Of a DNA stretch of 50,954 nucleotides, positions 35,340 through 45,822 are shown in pieces (position 1 is the stretch's first letter; each line of letters opens with the position of its first letter). The stretch comes from Lingula anatina. Taxonomy: Eukaryota; Brachiopoda; Lingulata; Lingulida; Lingulidae. The stretch spans positions 363,100-414,053 of the forward strand of contig NW_019773903.1 of assembly GCF_001039355.2 (NCBI RefSeq), given 5' to 3'. A program made the position numbers and the translations under genes. The notes beneath the pieces were generated by a model. That model was not told the origin of the DNA, made no database searches, and saw nothing but the letters and a program-made list of their open reading frames with translations.

Positions 35340-35835
35340 TTTGCGGGCCGGATGTCTGTTCAAGATGCTCAAACTATGAACGCGGTGATTTGTGCGGTAA
35401 CGTGAAGTGTGTACTGAGTTACTCTGCTCCGAGACGCGCTAGAGCCGAAATGATTATACTTCACGAGATACGCTTAATGTCACCTCTTTCCAAATTCAAC
35501 AGGTGTAGTGATATCCTCATCTCTGTGGGACTACTTACAGGGCCTGCAGCCGACAGCTGTCAGCCTGACCTCATCCAGGGATTGACCAATGAGAAGCAGG
35601 CTGCACCCGGACTTAGCTAATGACTAGTTTTCCAGACCCGGACTTGGGTGGAAAGTAAGCAAATAGGCTTGGGGAATTTATCAATTATAAGTTCCTGTTT
35701 TTCAGGCTCAGCAATTCCCGGACCTTGAGGAGATTACAGCGTCTGTGGTTTGGTGAATACATTTAATCTGTCTGTTCCATACTAACAAGGGAGTGACTTG
35801 AACATTTCCAGGGGCGAGGTTGCTCCACGCAAATT

Positions 35836-35885
35836 AAAAAAAAAAAAATATATATATATATATATATATTAATTACAGATTATTA

Positions 35886-35924
<39 letters not shown>
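35836..35924. repeat. A-tract / (TA)n / (AT)n / T-tract palindrome
   Basis: An A run followed by alternating TA, a short centre (attaattacagattatt), alternating AT and a T run. The two halves are complementary and could form a long hairpin or cruciform. Confidence 0.9.
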
Positions 35925-36744
35925 ACAAGTTAAACATATTTGTATCATACATGAAAAAGATATAGCGTACTGCTTATTACTCTTTTCGTGCCAAGTATGC
36001 GCTGGATGCCATTGCAATCGTATTGGACGTGTAACTAGACAAGTGTCATCTTCCCAAAGCATAAAGCTTCCCCCCTCAAAACATTTGCCCAGATGTTATA
36101 TAAAATTAGATAGTGTTGAAGCATGTTGGGCGAGTTATGTAAATAGCTTTAAAATAAACTTATCTTATGGCACAGAGTTGATTTTCGTATTTAGTAGCTT
36201 TGTACGCCTTGAATCAGAAATGAACAAAGATATCACAGTTGTGCTGTAAATACGTCCTCGTTAATACCGCGATGGACAAGCGTTAGAAGGCACAGGCCTT
36301 GTAAGCAATGTCACCGTCGTGAACATTGGGATTGTATATCTTTTTTTCCAAACACTGTAGTTTTAAAGTGCAGGAATAATGGCAATTTCAACTGAATTCA
36401 GGACACGCGCACTGGAGAGTTGATAAAAATAATTTCCAGACAAGAAGCCAGAGAAGCCAGGAATCAGTAAACTGGGCACCGTCCAGTCGGGATGGTCTTC
36501 CAGCCCTCTGAAGCGGATTTAACTCTCTTTGTGCTGTTATTCATTCTCACCTTATCTCAATTTTCGGGGAAGGGTTTAATCATTTAATCAGCGTTTCCTG
36601 CTAAAGCGGATCTTAGTTTGATTTGTTTGCCGCTAACATCTCCGCCCCGGGAGCTGAGTGAACAGTCAGGGAAAATCCGCGTTCCGTGACCTCTGACCTG
36701 CAGAGAGGGCTTGGTTCATTTGATGGTTGTATAGGACTAAGTGT

Positions 36745-36831
36745 CATTCAGAAACGCTGGAGCCACGCTTAGCGCAACTTGTTGTGTCGTCTGCTATTCC
36801 TGTCACGATTTCATAACACGTTTTAACTGCG
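36745..36831 (+). other. Probable 5' UTR exon of gene C
   Basis: A strong donor, CTGCG/gtaagt at 36831, has no coding frame before it. A good acceptor, aatatttcag at 37522, lies 21 bases before the start codon. Together they suggest a non-coding first exon; its 5' edge is a guess. Confidence 0.4.
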
Positions 36832-37543
36832 GTAAGTTAACTTTATTTTCTGTTTAATAGCTGATTGTAATTTCACAATTTTAGAAGCACCGAGGAGTAC
36901 AATGTTTCGGGACTAATCCCAACATTTAAAATAAGTCTAGCGCTTTCATGTATATTTCAGTATATAAGATTTAAATGTGTTCACATAAGCCCTCCTGACG
37001 CGGGCCTAGACAGAATGTTATGCCAGCAAATATCGTGCAGCGCAGGTCACCCTGCAGTGTTGTCGTAGGTGACACATTCGCACTAAAAAACTGATGAATT
37101 CAGATGCCGGCAGACTGAGGTGTCCCGCACACTCCCAAGCATGATAGATTTACTAATGTTTCACGATTATTTACACATGTGTTTTAAAAGAAAGATTACA
37201 AGTATTGGACGCTTATTTAATTTGTGTTGCCGAGGAAAAGACTGCAGCCCCCGCATATTAAATGTGCATGCTGTCATTAGTTATAAGATTGGACCTGGGG
37301 GGGGGGTTTCTAGGACTGAGAATGTTTGTGTGTGTGCGTATGTGGGCGTACTTGAATGACTGTGCGCCCATGCGCGCGCGTACTCCCACACCTGCCTGTT
37401 ACTGTACGTCTCACAGAAGACGTGTGTAAAATGCTACCCTCCCTGCGTTGTGTGATGAAAGATGTCACCCTTCCATTCTCAATACATTTAAGGTAAGATT
37501 TCAAGGTGGATTAATATTTCAGGTGATCTATTGCCACTGAAAG

Positions 37544-37960
37544 ATGGCGCCACGGCTGTCGCTGGCGGTATTCATATTGGTGGCTCTGGCTGCAGCGTCC
37601 CAAGCTACCGAAGAAAAACAATTTGCAGGAGAGAAAGAAATAGACCTCAAAGGAGAGAAGGGAGATGTTGCTTTAGACGACTTGTAAGTTTTTAAAGTTA
37701 TCTTCACAGTGTGGAAGTCAGAGTATGCATGGACGTGGTCGACATTAGCCTACTGAAAAGTGTTGCTTTAGAAAAACAAAAGCCTAGAATGAAATTATCC
37801 ACTGCACCTCTCCTGAATGATGGCAAACTTGAGATGGGTTGCAGGAAGACGCTAACACCACCTAAGGTTTTTAACGTATCTGAGTTCAGATTACTCCTGT
37901 GTACGCGGCTCAATATGTAGGCACCCCCAGACGCGCGCGCATGAACACGCACCACCACCC

Positions 37961-38000
<40 letters not shown>

Positions 38001-41000
38001 CACAAGTACATGTAGCTTTCGAGATACATGCAGTTCGTTTTCATTTTCAAATAAGAAGTAACACAGCAATTTATAACTACTAAACACTGACAGCAGACAC
38101 GGGGCTATCGGCTACATGAGGCGACAAGATGTGGTTTGTCACGCACACAAATACCATTTCTTGACTTCTATGTGCAGGCTGGGGACATTTATATAGGTTC
38201 TAAAGATTCTTATGGACATCTTTAACATAAATTTTGATGAACAGTCGAAGGTCTAAGATTTTATTTATTTATTTATGTATTTATTTTATTTATTTATTTA
38301 TTTATTTCACAGGTTCCATGACGTAGACGGAGACAAATCATCCCAAGACCCCGGCCGCCTGGTCAAATCTCTTCATCCCAACCACCGCATGAAGCGCGGT
38401 TTCCTGGGGGGTATAGGCAAGGCTGTGGGGGGTCTATTGAAGGGCGTGGTCAGCATAGGAGGCCTGTTACTAGGGAGAGGGAAAGCTGAGAAGGCGGCCA
38501 CCAACTGGGATCCCCGGATGTACCAGTTTCAACTAGAGCAGCTGTGTCACTCTATCTGTGTCACCGAATGGACAGACTGGTCAGCTTGCTCCAATAGGCA
38601 CGTATAGCATGGCTAAATAGATGGGTCAACGCCCTTTGAACCTGCAGCAGAGTAACGTCTCGGGAGTCTTTGAAACGGAGACATTTCAGGCCCGTAGCCA
38701 GAAATTGAAAAAAAAGGGGGGTCTTTTTCTGAAAATGTGGACTGTTTGTCATTAAACCTTAGTGTACCTAGATCAAATTTACCTAGAGTGGACCTTTTCC
38801 CGGCAAAAAGGGGGGTGGTCTTTCGAACCCCCGCACCCCCCCCCCCTTCCCCCGGCTACGGGCCTGCATTTATATAAGCAAATGAATAAATAAATGTTGT
38901 ATTTCAGGTGCGGCGGAGGCACGAGAACGAGAACACGAGAGCAGCAAACGATTGGTCGTTGTGCAGAGTTACAAAATTTTCAATGTGCCAAAAAACTGGA
39001 GGCGACCTCCCGGTGTAACGAGGACTGCGCTAATGGCGGCAGAGGAGACGGAAGTGGCAACTGCGCATGTCTGGTTGGGTGGAAAGGTCAATGCTGTGAC
39101 GAAGGTGGGTACTCTTTCCATCTACTGAACATTGGCACTTAGAAGTCGTATGCTGTAAAATCTACAACAGACATCTTATACATTTTATAGAAATAGTTGA
39201 GAAATTGGTCAAACCGCTATGTTTACTTCAGCTGAGCTTAAATTTTCGCCAAGAAGAAAATTAATAAATAATCAAAATAAAAATAAATAGATTAAAAAAA
39301 ACGTCCACGGCCAAATATTGCTTTAAAGATGCTAAACGAGGCATCTCTCTCTCTCTGCAGTTATAGGCAAGAAAAAATTATCTCTTTAACCTATTTCAGA
39401 AATTGTTTGTCCTCATCCTCTAAAACCTGAAAACGGTCGCGTCACCGGAACTTGGCCTGCGCGCGTGCGCTCTGTGGCATCTTTCACGTGCAATGAAGGC
39501 TACCATTTGGCGGGAAGGGACTCCATCACGTGTCAGCCGGACGGGACGTGGAATGGAGAACCACCTAAATGTTCTCGTAAGTTCATGATATATCACTGAT
39601 TCAGAAAAGCTCCTTAATAATCTCTCCCCCTCCTTTTTAAATGCTTATTCTTTATAATGATACATAACCATCTATATTCAAAAAAGCTTACCATTGGCTT
39701 CTTAACTACAATTATTTCTGTTGTTTGCAGGGGTTGTATGCACGATGCCGGCGGCTAAAGACCACGTGGAAATCCTGAACGTCCAAGAGAAGTATGCGTT
39801 TGATGACCAGTTGGTCTACCGCTGCCAGGAGGGCTATCAGATGGTGGGTGCAGCCATCAGAACGTGCCAGCTTGACCAAGGAGATACTGGGAAATGGAGC
39901 GGGATTGACCCAATTTGTGATCGTTAGTTTCGTATCTATCTATTTTATATTGTGCATTGTTTCATTTTCATTGTTTAACTATAATAATAACATTTCAAAG
40001 CGATCGTATACTAAATTTCCTTACATAATAGCTACGGTAAGATGCATCAATGTAATATAAACGTATTTAGGTCTGATGTCATAGAATCAAATATATGTTA
40101 ACTTTATAAATGTAATAGTTAAAAACGATGCTAGGTTCCCTAAAAAGAAAAACGTAACTTTAATTGATAAGAAAGCAATAGTTTCAAGTTTTCAGGTTTG
40201 ATTTCATATCAAAATAAAGGTAATGGTAGTAAACCGTGTGTGCACTGAACTCTGTGTGTTCCAGCGATATCATGTGGTGACCCTGGTGTTCCTAGTCACG
40301 GCCAGAGAGACGGCACTGCGTTTTATTTCAATGATGTCGTCACCTTTACCTGCCAGACAGGCTACAAACTGGAGGGGGCCGATAGAAGAAAGTGCATGGC
40401 TACCGGAACGTGGTCCGGGTCTACACCAGTCTGTAAAGGTAAGACACCACTAAAATATGGACTGTAAATATACTACATGCATTGGCCTGAGTAATGCAAT
40501 GAGCATATCAGAGGAAGGGTTGTTATGTCAGTAGTAAAAATGCTATTGACATTCAACGTTATCTACTCAATTAAAAAAAAAAAAAATAGAGCACATTTTA
40601 CCTTTTTAAAGAAGGCATTAACAAGCTGTGTTATGTCTTCTATAATGTGCAAACGATCAGTTTCCTTATGTTAACTGCTTGAAATGGTTTCTGTGGAAAA
40701 TATAATACATGTACTAGTGGGTGAAAAAGCACCTAAATAGAGTCTAAGGGGTGCATGATATGGTGCAAGTAGCACTTTTAGTATGAGGACGCTTAGACCA
40801 TTAAAACGAAAGAAATATTCTGCTTTAAATGTTTATTTTCTTTTCCTGCAGAGATAAAATGCGACGCCCCCAGAAGGCCGAAAAACGGAGAAATCATTGG
40901 AAGCCGTTACACCTTTGGGTCAATTGTGACGTTTGAGTGTGACGCGGGTCACGTGATCCAGGGGTCCCACGCTGTCAAGTGCCTTGAGACCGGGTTTTGG

Positions 41001-44000
41001 AACGCCACAGAACCTCGTTGCCAAGGTAACTGCCATGAATTCGTTCTTTCAAGGTGTCTGTAAGTTATCGTAGTAAATATACGACCCCCAACTGATGCTG
41101 GGAAAGGAAAACTTGGTCAATTCAAAATAAGCACAGTTTAGACTTAGGTTAGGATCTAAAGGATCTATTAGGATCGAAATCTCTTTTACAGCCGCAAGTT
41201 GTGGTAACCCAGGGCAACCTGCCAACGGCGCCAAAGATGGCAGTGTCTATTACTACCCTAGCAACATCACCTACAGTTGTTTCCATGGTTACGTGCTGGT
41301 TGGCACCAAGTCCATCAAGTGTAAGGCTGATGGTAAATGGAGCGGTTCAGTTCCCACATGTGAAGGTCAGTGTTTACAGGGGCAAGGGGGGGGGGGGGGG
41401 TAGGGCTGCGTGTAGAATGTGTGTGGGGAAGGTGGGTGTGTCGCAAATACAGCTGTTACAACCTGGAGTTTTCTTAAACTGGCAGATAGCGAGTTAAATA
41501 ATACACTTATACAGGTACTTATATTAGTTATCAGTGAGAGGTATTTAAAATTATGATTCATATTTGAGATAACTATATATATGCACAATATACTGGGGAC
41601 TAGTAGGCATAAAGAGCTCCAGTGAAAATAATAATAATAAAAGTAATAGGGCAGAGAAAACTGACCTAAGCTATATGTAATATAAGTAATAGTCAGAGGA
41701 CACTGACCTAAGCTTTATATGATATGTCTCTATTTCCAGCCTGTCCGGTAAATACATACATGCCGAGTGGGTCTAAGACATGTTCTCCATGCCCTGCTAA
41801 CACGCACACCCTCACTGAGGCCAGCACAAGCCAGGACCAGTGTGTTTGTGATGACGGCTACTCTGGCCCTGCAGGCGGTCCTTGTCAAGGTGAGAGATCA
41901 TACTTTTTAATTTGGATTATTTTGGCGGCTGTTGATGTCAATTATAACGGATATCTTACTCGAGCGTTCTTATAAAGTTCACTTCATTCATCAGCTTTTC
42001 TTTTTGGTAGAGGTGAAATGCCCTCCGTTATCCCAGCCAGACCATGGTACCAGCTCAGCTTGCGGTGATCGCCCTGGTGACGTGTGTGAGTTCCGCTGTG
42101 ATGATGGCTACATCATGGAGAAAGGCAGCGCAATGAGGACCTGTCAGGGGAACGGTCAATGGGACGGCACCGACGCCACTTGTGCTCGTAAGTCAATTTA
42201 TTTATTTATTTATTTATTTATTTTGTGTTAATGTTTTAGCTTCAGTCTTGTATTCTAATGGAGTGTTTGCATGTTTGAATATTAACACAAGACAAACTTA
42301 CTGGCGGATGTTTCAAATCAGCTCACGTGCGCCCTCGTTAATCTCAGATCTAGACAAAATGCGTTGGACAGCGAGTATTGATTGCTGGGAGGTTAAGATA
42401 GATGGCACCTTTTGTCATTTCAATGCTATTAAATATTTGTTTATTTCCCCAGCCTGTCTCCAGAACACATACAAGTCAGATGAGAGAAGTTGTTTACCGT
42501 GCCCCGTACACTCTCACACTGATGGAGTAGCGAACATGAAGAGCGGCTGTACGTGTGACGCTGGCTACACAGGGAACGCGGGCGGACCGTGCGTAGGTAG
42601 GAAATAAGGATGAGCTGTAATCTGGTATTACAGACCAGCCTAGCACCACGAATAGGCTACTAAGTATTTCGAATAAAACCACTGCGGTCGGGTTTATCAA
42701 TCCGACGAAAACATTTCTCATATAAAAAGCACATTCTACATCAAATATAATATTAATCAGTATAGTTATAGGATTAATAATTTAATGAATTATTTATTGT
42801 TGATACTATTCCTATGTGTAAGGATTAATTGCAAATGTAGAGTATCCATTAACTGAGCGCGGTTGAAGTGGTTCCATCTTTAGGCCTATGTGCAGGTTCA
42901 AGTTCACGTTTTCTAATTTCCTACAGACATAGACGAGTGCGCACCAAACGGAGGCCGGGGTCCGTGCGATGACGTATGCGACAACAACGACGGCGGTTAC
43001 AAGTGCAGCTGTTCTATTCAGGGATACGGGATAAGCCCGGAAAACAAACACGTTTGTGTCGGTAAGTTTTCAAAATGTCAGTGTCTGATTCAAAATGGTA
43101 TTCATATTATTCCTTTCTATTGGAAGAAGTTATTTTAAGGCCATTGAAAACAAAGTTCCTGGCTTATCTCGCACACATGCCTATATTTGCAGTGTTGCCT
43201 CCAAACCCAAAGCATGGTATGGAACGCTTAAGTTTTACCTATTTGATTTTTGTACAGGGTAATAATACCCTCCACCAGGGTGGCAGATTATGTAGGGAAA
43301 AATGGGAAAAGCCACAGAGCCAAATGACTGTCTATTTATCTAGAGCCATATCTGTGAAAAATTAATCTGTCGCCCTGGTAAATGGTAGAGTAATAACACC
43401 ATAACGGCAATTCAATAACAAGAATTGTAATATTTTCAGTGGAGCAGCAGTGCAGAAACCTGACGACAGAGGACGCCCCCCTCAATGGTGGTCTGGTTTG
43501 CCACTGGTACAGGGAACAGAATTCTCAGCAGTGCAGCGTGAAATGTAACAAAGACTACGAGTTCCCATCCAGGATCAACGACTACGAGTCATGTGGACCG
43601 TCCACGGGGTTTATCTGGTCTCATCAACAGGAAGATCCGGAGAACACCTTCAAACCTTGCTTAGGTTGGTACGGGAAACTATGCCTGCGTTATGTGTCGT
43701 TGACAGATATTTTAACATTGTATTCATTCAATTCATAAGCATTCTACAGCTAGTGTATTGGTGATGAAACAAACTCATGTAAATTGTTTAAAACTAAGGT
43801 GTGATCAGTACACTATGTTTAGACATGTATGTTTTACACGGGTTAGAATATCGGTACACTTAAAACTGCACTAACTTATTTGCAGTTATAGTTATTTAAT
43901 TGAAACATCTCTTAATGGATTAATGTTACAGAAGATCGGATTATATTATTTATCCTACCCATTTACTTTCCAAAATTATTTAATAAATATATACTTACAC

Positions 44001-45822
44001 GTGTCACTGAGCACATTCTTATGACTCTGATCTTACTGAAAGGTCATGTTCATCTCTTTTAGAACAATTCTTCCCTGACTTCCGGTTGGAGGCAGAGTCT
44101 GCCTACTTCGTCCGCGCCTGTAACGATCTCACTCCCGAGGAGCGCCTTGCTGTGCGCCAGGAGTTCGCTGATAAACTCACAGCAGAAGGAATCTGCCTAA
44201 AACGCACCACCAAAGTCTGCGACGTCGCAAACGTGGATATCATTTGTGGCAGAACCACTAGACGGCGGCGAAGACGTGGAGTGGACGAGGTAGTCGAGTC
44301 CGTCGATTTCTCCTTTAACTTGACCGCCAAAAAGATGTTCAACGAAACTAAAGACTGCGACAAGATCTGTCAATTTTTACGTATCCCAGACGCCTTTTGT
44401 TCCGAACTTTGCTTCCCGACTTTCCGCCGCTTTATGAGGGCCACCATGTTGTATGCCAAAAGGCAGTTAACCCAGAAATTCTCCAATGAAAAAAACAGGA
44501 TGAAATTCATGGCGGCGAGGAGAGAGTTCGAGCCAGACGATGTCAAGACAAGCGACGTGGTAGTAGCGTGTGAAGAGGGCATGAGAGCCGCCAATGAAAC
44601 TTGTGGTTAGTATGTTTGACCATCTTAAGAGAATAGCTATCATTTCATAAAAAAACATAATTCCTATAAACACATTTCGTTTTTTAATATTTATTTATTT
44701 ATTTTATTATTTATTTATTGTTTGATAAATAAATCGAAGTGCATTAACTACACTCATGTTCTAAAATACTGACCCAATGTTTTAAACATATCCCGTTCTT
44801 TCCGGCGATGCTTGTTTGCAAAAATCCTCGTCTGTAAGCCTGACAACACGTAGGTAATGTAAGATGGTGTTCCTACTTGCAGTGCCTTGCCAGCCGGGGA
44901 CGTACCTGGACAAAGGTGTTAACGATTGTCTGCCGTGTTCATCAGGGCAGTTCCAGCCCCTAGAAAGACAACTCCAGTGCCTACCGTGCCCTGTAGGAAC
45001 CACAACAAAGAGCCCAGGTGCCCGGATGTGCTCTGGTGAGTGGGCTGCTGTTGACATATTGCATGCTGTAATAGATACAGAATTGTCGTAAGGTTTGGCC
45101 ATGTAAAGTTTCGTCTTCTGTAGCTGATTTAAATCATTGGCATTTGTTCTCGCACAGACCTTATAAACAAGAGTTCGTTTGTGTTTTACAAGTACCGTAG
45201 TATGAAGTCAACATTTAGGTCCAAAGTCAGTTATTTAGATGTCTAGATAATAAACCACTTTCTCTAGTCAATTAACAATCACGATGTCGTTTGAAGTCAG
45301 TGTTTTGTGTCTCCAGTCTGCCCAGATGGTAGCTATGGTGACAACTGTCAAGAGACGTGTGACTGTGTTAACGGCCGCTGTGACCCCAGGGATGGAAGCT
45401 GTCTGTGTCACAGTGGCTGGGAGGGAGCTAGGTGCGAAGTCGGTGAGTAATGGCTTGACTAATAGTATGTAGGTTTGGTCATTTGGTAGTCAAATATGCC
45501 AGGATATGTATTGGGTATAACCGTCATCATCATCGTCATCATCATCATTTACTCTCTCTATCTCTGTCTCTCTCTCACACACGCACACACACACACACCT
45601 TCCGCCCGTAGTTTAATAGATATACAGTGCATGTAGCATCTACACTAGAAGTATACAAGAAGCCATGTTATAATTCCAGATGTTCCTGGCTGCCGGGAAG
45701 GTTCCTGTTACCAAGGTGTACAGTGTATAGACATCCCTGCCCCCGGGCTTGGCTTTAGGTGTGAATCTTGCCCCCCGGGAATGCTGGGAGACGGTGCGTC
45801 ATGTCGAGCAGGTAGTTCATGA
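37544..45822 (+). CDS. Secreted TSP1/EGF/sushi/ephrin-receptor-like mosaic protein (SVEP1-like), gene C
   Basis: Seventeen exons: 37544-37683, 38313-38597, 38908-39104, 39400-39576, 39731-39922, 40265-40438, 40852-41025, 41192-41365, 41740-41889, 42011-42187, 42453-42596, 42927-43061, 43440-43664, 44063-44605, 44883-45035, 45317-45442, 45680-45822. They sum to 3309 bases, 1102 residues plus stop. Order: signal peptide MAPRLSLAVFILVALAAASQA; furin-type site RMKR (72-75) and a cationic Gly-rich stretch (76-104); TSP1; EGF; five sushi; GCC2_GCC3; sushi; GCC2_GCC3; calcium-binding EGF; sushi-like; unknown Cys domain (782-963); GCC2_GCC3; EGF; thrombospondin-like EGF. The exon 2 donor is GC rather than GT. 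Probably an extracellular adhesion or defence protein. The 3' end is the weakest point: GCAG/gtagtt just before the stop could be a donor to exons not found. Confidence 0.88.
37964..37999. repeat. (AC)n microsatellite
   Basis: About 17 AC units in intron 1 of gene C, followed by tcacaag. Confidence 0.95.
38313..38597 (+). other. Gene C exon 2: furin-type site, cationic Gly-rich segment, TSP1 start
   Basis: Encodes HPNHRMKR followed by GFLGGIGKAVGGLLKG and then VVSIGGLLLGRGKAEKAA. The latter half, CVTEWTDWSACSNR, begins a thrombospondin type 1 repeat completed by CGGGTRTRTREQQTIGRC in exon 3. The (ttta)n tract at about 38259-38309 serves as the upstream pyrimidine-rich stretch of the acceptor. 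Confidence 0.75.
38687..38866. mobile_element. MITE with perfect 13-bp terminal inverted repeats
   Basis: The left end caggcccgtagcc and right end ggctacgggcctg are exact reverse complements, and cattt flanks both sides (38682-38686 and 38867-38871) as a target-site duplication. It is 180 bases long with G and C tracts inside and no ORF. It sits in intron 2 of gene C. Confidence 0.9.
38908..39104 (+). other. Gene C exon 3: TSP1 remainder and EGF module
   Basis: Begins in frame with CGGGTRTRTRE, the conserved core of TSP1 repeats, and ends with an EGF-like NEDCANGGRGDGSGNCACLV then GWKGQCCDE. The join to exon 2 only works if the donor is AG/GC at 38597. Confidence 0.8.
39400..41365 (+). other. 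Gene C array of five sushi domains
   Basis: Exons 39400-39576, 39731-39922, 40265-40438, 40852-41025 and 41192-41365 each encode one sushi domain and are phase 1 at both ends. Typical signatures are FTCNEGYHLAG, CQPDGTWNGEPPKC and FECDAGHVIQG. Gene B has seven in the matching array. Confidence 0.9.
41740..42596 (+). other. Gene C GCC2_GCC3 - sushi - GCC2_GCC3 block
   Basis: CPVNTYMPSGSKTCSPCPAN, then a sushi domain with an extra Cys pair (SSACGDRPGDVCEFRC), then CLQNTYKSDERSCLPCPVHS with CDAGYTGNAGGPC. Same order and extra cysteines as gene B at 28943-29815. Confidence 0.88.
42192..42225. repeat. (ATTT)n microsatellite just after a gene C donor
   Basis: Tandem attt units begin a few bases after the donor of exon 10 (junction 42187/42188). 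Confidence 0.85.
42927..43664 (+). other. Gene C calcium-binding EGF and sushi-like modules
   Basis: Exon 42927-43061 starts DIDECAPNGGRGPC and includes GGYKCSCSIQGYG, typical of calcium-binding EGF. Exon 43440-43664 is a sushi-like domain ending CGPSTGFIWSHQ ... PC; gene B has [12 protein letters not shown] at the same place. Confidence 0.85.
44063..45035 (+). other. Gene C unknown Cys domain and following GCC2_GCC3 module
   Basis: Exon 44063-44605 starts EQFFPDFRLEAESAYFVRAC, has CLKRTTKVCDVANVDIICG, then six arginines (848-853) before GVDEVV, then VDFSFNLT and paired cysteines, ending VACEEGMRAANETCG. Exon 44883-45035 is the GCC2_GCC3 module VPCQPGTYLDK ... CLPCSSGQ. The arginine run fits a proprotein-convertase site. 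Confidence 0.75.
45317..45822 (+). other. Gene C C-terminal EGF modules
   Basis: Exon 45317-45442 is laminin/multiple-EGF-like (CDCVNGRCDPRDGSCLCHSG). Exon 45680-45822 resembles a thrombospondin-type EGF (PGCREGSCYQGVQC ... CPPGMLGDGASC) and then stops after RAGSS. Genes B and D stop after the GCC2_GCC3 module and lack these. Confidence 0.7.
45520..45600. repeat. Compound microsatellite (CAT)n, (TC)n, (CA)n
   Basis: Three simple repeats follow one another in intron 16 of gene C. Confidence 0.9.

Larger units (their letters stand above)
35340..37543. promoter_or_regulatory. Head-to-head intergenic region between genes B and C
   Basis: The start codons of B and C lie about 2.2 kb apart on opposite strands, so both promoters should be here. 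No TATA box is convincingly placed. The region holds an A/T palindrome at 35836-35924 and a likely non-coding first exon of gene C ending at 36831. No other coding gene is supported. Confidence 0.5.

Noticed and set aside
44103-44673. Minus-strand ORFs opposite gene C exon 14
   Set aside because: They are shadows of a long real exon with clear family counterparts in genes B and D.
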